DNA from: Panacagrimonas sp963975245
GTDB lineage: Bacteria > Pseudomonadota > Gammaproteobacteria > Nevskiales > Nevskiaceae
Direction of reading: 5' to 3'
Assembly (NCBI GenBank): GCA_963975245.1
Contig: CAXBFJ010000002.1
Coordinates: 124,001 to 188,000, forward strand
Length of the DNA: 64,000 nucleotides
The notes under the pieces were generated by a model. It had not been told where the DNA came from. It searched no databases and worked only from the letters and a program-made list of their open reading frames with translations. Below, piece by piece: positions 61,668 to 64,000 of this stretch (within the stretch, counting starts at the first letter, position 1; every line of letters starts with the position of its first letter). A program made the position numbers and the translations under genes.

Positions 61668-63086
61668 ATGACTGCATTCATCCCGCGCCGTCTGGCGCTC
61701 GCTGCAATCGTAGCGGCCATGCCGTCGGTAGGCTTTGCCACCGCAACGGCTGAGGAAGCCGCCAAGCTGGGTGGTGAGTTGACCCCCATCGGTGCGATCA
61801 AGGCAGGTAATGCCGACGGCTCGATCCCAGAGTTCACCGGAGAAGCTAATTTCCCGGCCGACATGAAATCCTGGACGCCGGAATTCCTCGAAAACCTGAG
61901 AACGCAGGACACCGCAAAGCTCGAGGCCGAGTTCAAGAAGGCCATCAAGCCGGAACTCCTGAAACCGTTTGACACGATCACCAAGGCCAACATGTCCAAG
62001 TACGCGGACAAGCTGACCGATGGGCACAAGGCGCTGCTCAACAAGTACCCAACCTACAAGATGCCGCTGTACAAGACGGTTCGCACCGGCTTCTTCCCGA
62101 AGGAAATCTACGAAGCAACCAAGAAGAACGCCACCAGTGCCAAGCTTGAAGGAACAGACCTGGTTACCGGCGCAAAGATTGGTTTCCCGTTCCCGATTCC
62201 CAAGAGCGGCGCCGAAGTGATCTGGAATCACCGCATGAAGTATCGCGGCAATGCGGTCACCCGTTACAACAACCAAGCCATCGTCAAGTCCGACGGCAGC
62301 TATCAGATCACCAAGCTGACCGAAGAAGTAAAGTTCAAGTACGCCAACTACAAGGATCCGGCGGAAGAGGGCAACAAGTATCTGCTGATGTATTTGTCTG
62401 AAACGGTCTCGCCACCGCGCGTTGCAGGTCAGCTGACCTTGGCGCACGAGTTGATTGGTCCTGACGCAGGTTCGGGTCGCGCTGCTTGGATTTTCTCGCC
62501 CGGTCTGGGGCGTGTGAACCGCGCACCGGATGTGGGTTATGACAACCCGGCGGTGGGCACGGACAACGAGCAGTACTTCGATCAGATTGACGTGTTCAAC
62601 GGATCGCTGGACCGCTACAACTGGAAGCTGATTGGCCGAAAGGAAATGTACATCCCGTACAACTCCTACCAGATCAATTCACCGCTGGTGAAGTATGCAG
62701 ATCTGCTCAAGCCGTTCCACGTTAATCAGGATGAAGCACGCTACGAATTGCATCGCGTGTGGGTCGTCGAAGCCACGGTTCGTGACGGCGTTCGCCACAA
62801 CTTTGCCAAGCGCGTCTTTTATGTTGATGAAGACAGCTGGTCCATCGCAGCAGTTGATTGCTACGACGGCCGCGGCGAAATGTGGAAGGTGCAGGAAGCG
62901 CATCTGATCACCGCGCCCTTCGTCCCGACGGTGACTGGATCTCCTGAAATCATCTATGACCTCCAGAGCACGCGCTACTTCGTAACTGCGCTGGCCAATG
63001 AGGACAAGATTTCGGATTTCCACGCATCTTTCAGTGACAAGGAATTCCAGCCCTCAGCGCTGAAAAAGAAATCACGCAGCAAATAA
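61668..63086 (+). CDS. DUF1329 family exported protein (standard length)
   Basis: 472 aa. ATG 61668 with GAGGAG 9 nt upstream. Sec signal (LALAAIVAAMPSVGFATA) followed by the complete DUF1329 fold: NADGSIPEFTGEANFPADM, GFPFPIPKSGAEVIWNHRMK, RVNRAPDVGYDNPAVGTDNE, ARYELHRVWVVEATVRDGVR, ending SALKKKSRSK. Very similar over its length to the 615-aa protein at 13556 except for that protein's insertion. A strong terminator follows 25 bp after the stop, so the gene is monocistronic. Confidence 0.92.
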   Translation: MTAFIPRRLALAAIVAAMPSVGFATATAEEAAKLGGELTPIGAIKAGNADGSIPEFTGEANFPADMKSWTPEFLENLRTQDTAKLEAEFKKAIKPELLKPFDTITKANMSKYADKLTDGHKALLNKYPTYKMPLYKTVRTGFFPKEIYEATKKNATSAKLEGTDLVTGAKIGFPFPIPKSGAEVIWNHRMKYRGNAVTRYNNQAIVKSDGSYQITKLTEEVKFKYANYKDPAEEGNKYLLMYLSETVSPPRVAGQLTLAHELIGPDAGSGRAAWIFSPGLGRVNRAPDVGYDNPAVGTDNEQYFDQIDVFNGSLDRYNWKLIGRKEMYIPYNSYQINSPLVKYADLLKPFHVNQDEARYELHRVWVVEATVRDGVRHNFAKRVFYVDEDSWSIAAVDCYDGRGEMWKVQEAHLITAPFVPTVTGSPEIIYDLQSTRYFVTALANEDKISDFHASFSDKEFQPSALKKKSRSK

Positions 63087-63111
63087 TCAATCGCTGCAAG
63101 AGAAGCAGAAC

Positions 63112-63143
63112 AGACGCCGGGCAATTGCCCGGCGTCTTTTTTT
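63112..63143 (+). terminator. Intrinsic terminator after DUF1329
   Basis: AGACGCCGGGCAA/TTGCCCGGCGTCT: perfect 13-bp arms (working loop AATT), followed by a run of seven T. Confidence 0.92.
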
Positions 63144-63209
63144 GTCTCGGGTACGTAGTATCGGGGCCACGTCATATACATGATGGGTCCGCTCTCAAAG
63201 GTTTTCGAT

Positions 63210-63668
63210 ATGCCTGACAATTTCATTGCCCCCAAGGTTGTACTGCTCGGCGCTTGTACTCTGCTCTTGGCTGCCTGCGGCATGGGCAGCGCCAATCTGA
63301 AAGGTGATGCCGCAACATTGGCGGCTTGTGATAGCGGGCCGCACTGCGTGTCCTCGCAGAGCGCAGACCCAGAACGCCAAGTCCAACCCTTGCACTATTC
63401 CGGCGGGCGCGAGGCAGCACGCAAGCGTTTGCTAGCCGTTCTGGGGGCACAGGAACGCCTCACGCTAGTGACGACGACGCCGGACTATATTCACGCGCAA
63501 GTCACAACGCCGCTGATGCGATACGTCGATGATCTGGAATTTCTGTTCTCGGCCAACTTCCCGTTGATCGACGTTCGCTCCTCAAGCCGTATTGGCTACT
63601 ACGATTTCAATGCGAACCGCAATCGCGTCGAGGGCATTCGTGAGCAATTTCAGCAGACACTTGATTGA
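63210..63668 (+). CDS. DUF1499 family lipoprotein
   Basis: 152 aa from ATG 63210 (AAAGG 8 nt upstream). Lipobox LLLAAC at about 20-25. DUF1499 pattern: PHCVSSQSADPERQVQPLHY, IHAQVTTPLMRYVDDLEFLF, DVRSSSRIGYYDFNANRNRV and a final IREQF. Envelope protein of unknown role. Convergent with the alpha-2-macroglobulin-like gene (11 bp apart). Confidence 0.87.
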   Translation: MPDNFIAPKVVLLGACTLLLAACGMGSANLKGDAATLAACDSGPHCVSSQSADPERQVQPLHYSGGREAARKRLLAVLGAQERLTLVTTTPDYIHAQVTTPLMRYVDDLEFLFSANFPLIDVRSSSRIGYYDFNANRNRVEGIREQFQQTLD

Positions 63669-63679
63669 CGCAGCGCAGA

Positions 63680-64000
63680 TTACTCAGATGCCTTGACTGT
63701 TATCCGGGACGGTGCAGATAGTGCGCGAATCTCCGGGCTGTACATGCCTTCTCCGTATGCTGACGGTACAGTGAAGACGCCTGTGTTCGTGGCCTTGATG
63801 CGATAGACGATCTCACTGACAGAAGGATTCAGAGAAACGTAGAACACATTGCGGTCTTCACGGAAATCCGCGTAAGAGATGAAGGCGTTCGTACCCGGCT
63901 GGCAGACCGGACAGCGCGCCGTGACACCGCGCGTTGGCGTGCTGCCTTCTTGTGGATCCGGTTCTTCCGACTGACTGTCCTTGGGTGGAATCACGAGTTC
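63680..64000 (-). CDS. Alpha-2-macroglobulin-like protein, C-terminal end (cut by window edge)
   Basis: The frame is open to the right edge; only the last 106 codons are visible, so the GTG at 63994 is not a start. FREDRNVFYVSLNPSVSEIV, YRIKATNTGVFTVPSAYGEG and MYSPEIRALSAPSRITVK match the C-terminal MG10/receptor-like domain of bacterial alpha-2-macroglobulins (large periplasmic protease inhibitors), including the MYxPxI end. The thioester region lies outside the window. Confidence 0.8.
   Translation of the reverse strand, partial: ELVIPPKDSQSEEPDPQEGSTPTRGVTARCPVCQPGTNAFISYADFREDRNVFYVSLNPSVSEIVYRIKATNTGVFTVPSAYGEGMYSPEIRALSAPSRITVKASE

Noticed and set aside
1..64000. Prophage, transposon or CRISPR
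   Set aside because: No integrase, transposase, terminal inverted repeats or regularly spaced repeats were seen on reading both strands.

Overview
This 64 kb window looks like chromosomal DNA from a free-living gammaproteobacterium, probably an aerobic degrader of lipids or hydrocarbons. A Nevskiales/Solimonadaceae-like or Alcanivorax-like host is my inference. The basis is the moderately high GC, densely packed genes, a gammaproteobacterial housekeeping set (ppc, metK, ahcY, metF, argJ, rmuC, yacG, fadH), and many DUF1302, DUF1329, LolA-like and RND/MMPL envelope proteins. I saw no prophage, insertion sequence, CRISPR array or rRNA. One tRNA with a CAT anticodon is present.

Layout. 0-3.4 kb: a TonB-dependent receptor cut by the left edge, behind a membrane GGDEF-EAL protein. 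3.7-6.3 kb: a cyanide-insensitive-type cytochrome bd oxidase (cydA, cydB and a 49-aa DUF2474 subunit). 6.3-9.9 kb: an oxazolin/bufferin-type RiPP copper-metallophore operon (HvfX/DoxX, an EGKCG-repeat precursor, the MNIO enzyme HvfB, its partner HvfC) with a divergent AraC regulator. 9.9-21.7 kb: an envelope set (MMPL/RND transporter, YCF48-like beta-propeller, oversized DUF1329, AraC, SDR, TetR, MpaB-type oxygenase, DUF1302). 22-25.5 kb: tRNA, a 634-aa lipoprotein, an orphan pilus-chaperone-like protein and a small exported protein.

25.5-39.3 kb is mainly core metabolism: metF-GNAT-ahcY, ppc, a Tat-type DUF1329, metK, rmuC, yacG, a Nudix-ThiE fusion, argJ and a hydrolase. The ahcY and metK promoters share an almost identical 16-bp palindrome (ATCCGCWTATRCGGAT), probably a SahR/SamR-type operator that controls the SAM/SAH cycle. 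39.4-43.2 kb: a 2,4-dienoyl-CoA reductase-like enzyme coupled to a LolA-like protein, then a TorF-type porin.

43.2-51.2 kb is the most novel-looking part. It is a divergent cluster with two paralogous helical-repeat proteins, two paralogous 73-aa proteins, two DUF445 membrane proteins, an Abi-alpha (DUF4393)-like protein, a small membrane protein and a MerR regulator. A perfect 24-bp inverted repeat lies in the divergent promoter. 51.3-56 kb: a DUF1302 protein translationally coupled to three tandem, mutually related, membrane-anchored beta-repeat proteins of no family I know. 56-61.5 kb: DUF4282, a PF10118 metal-dependent hydrolase, a hydrolase-SDR fusion and an M24 peptidase, divergent from an AraC regulator. 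61.7-64 kb: a third DUF1329, a DUF1499 lipoprotein and the C-terminus of an alpha-2-macroglobulin-like protein cut by the right edge.
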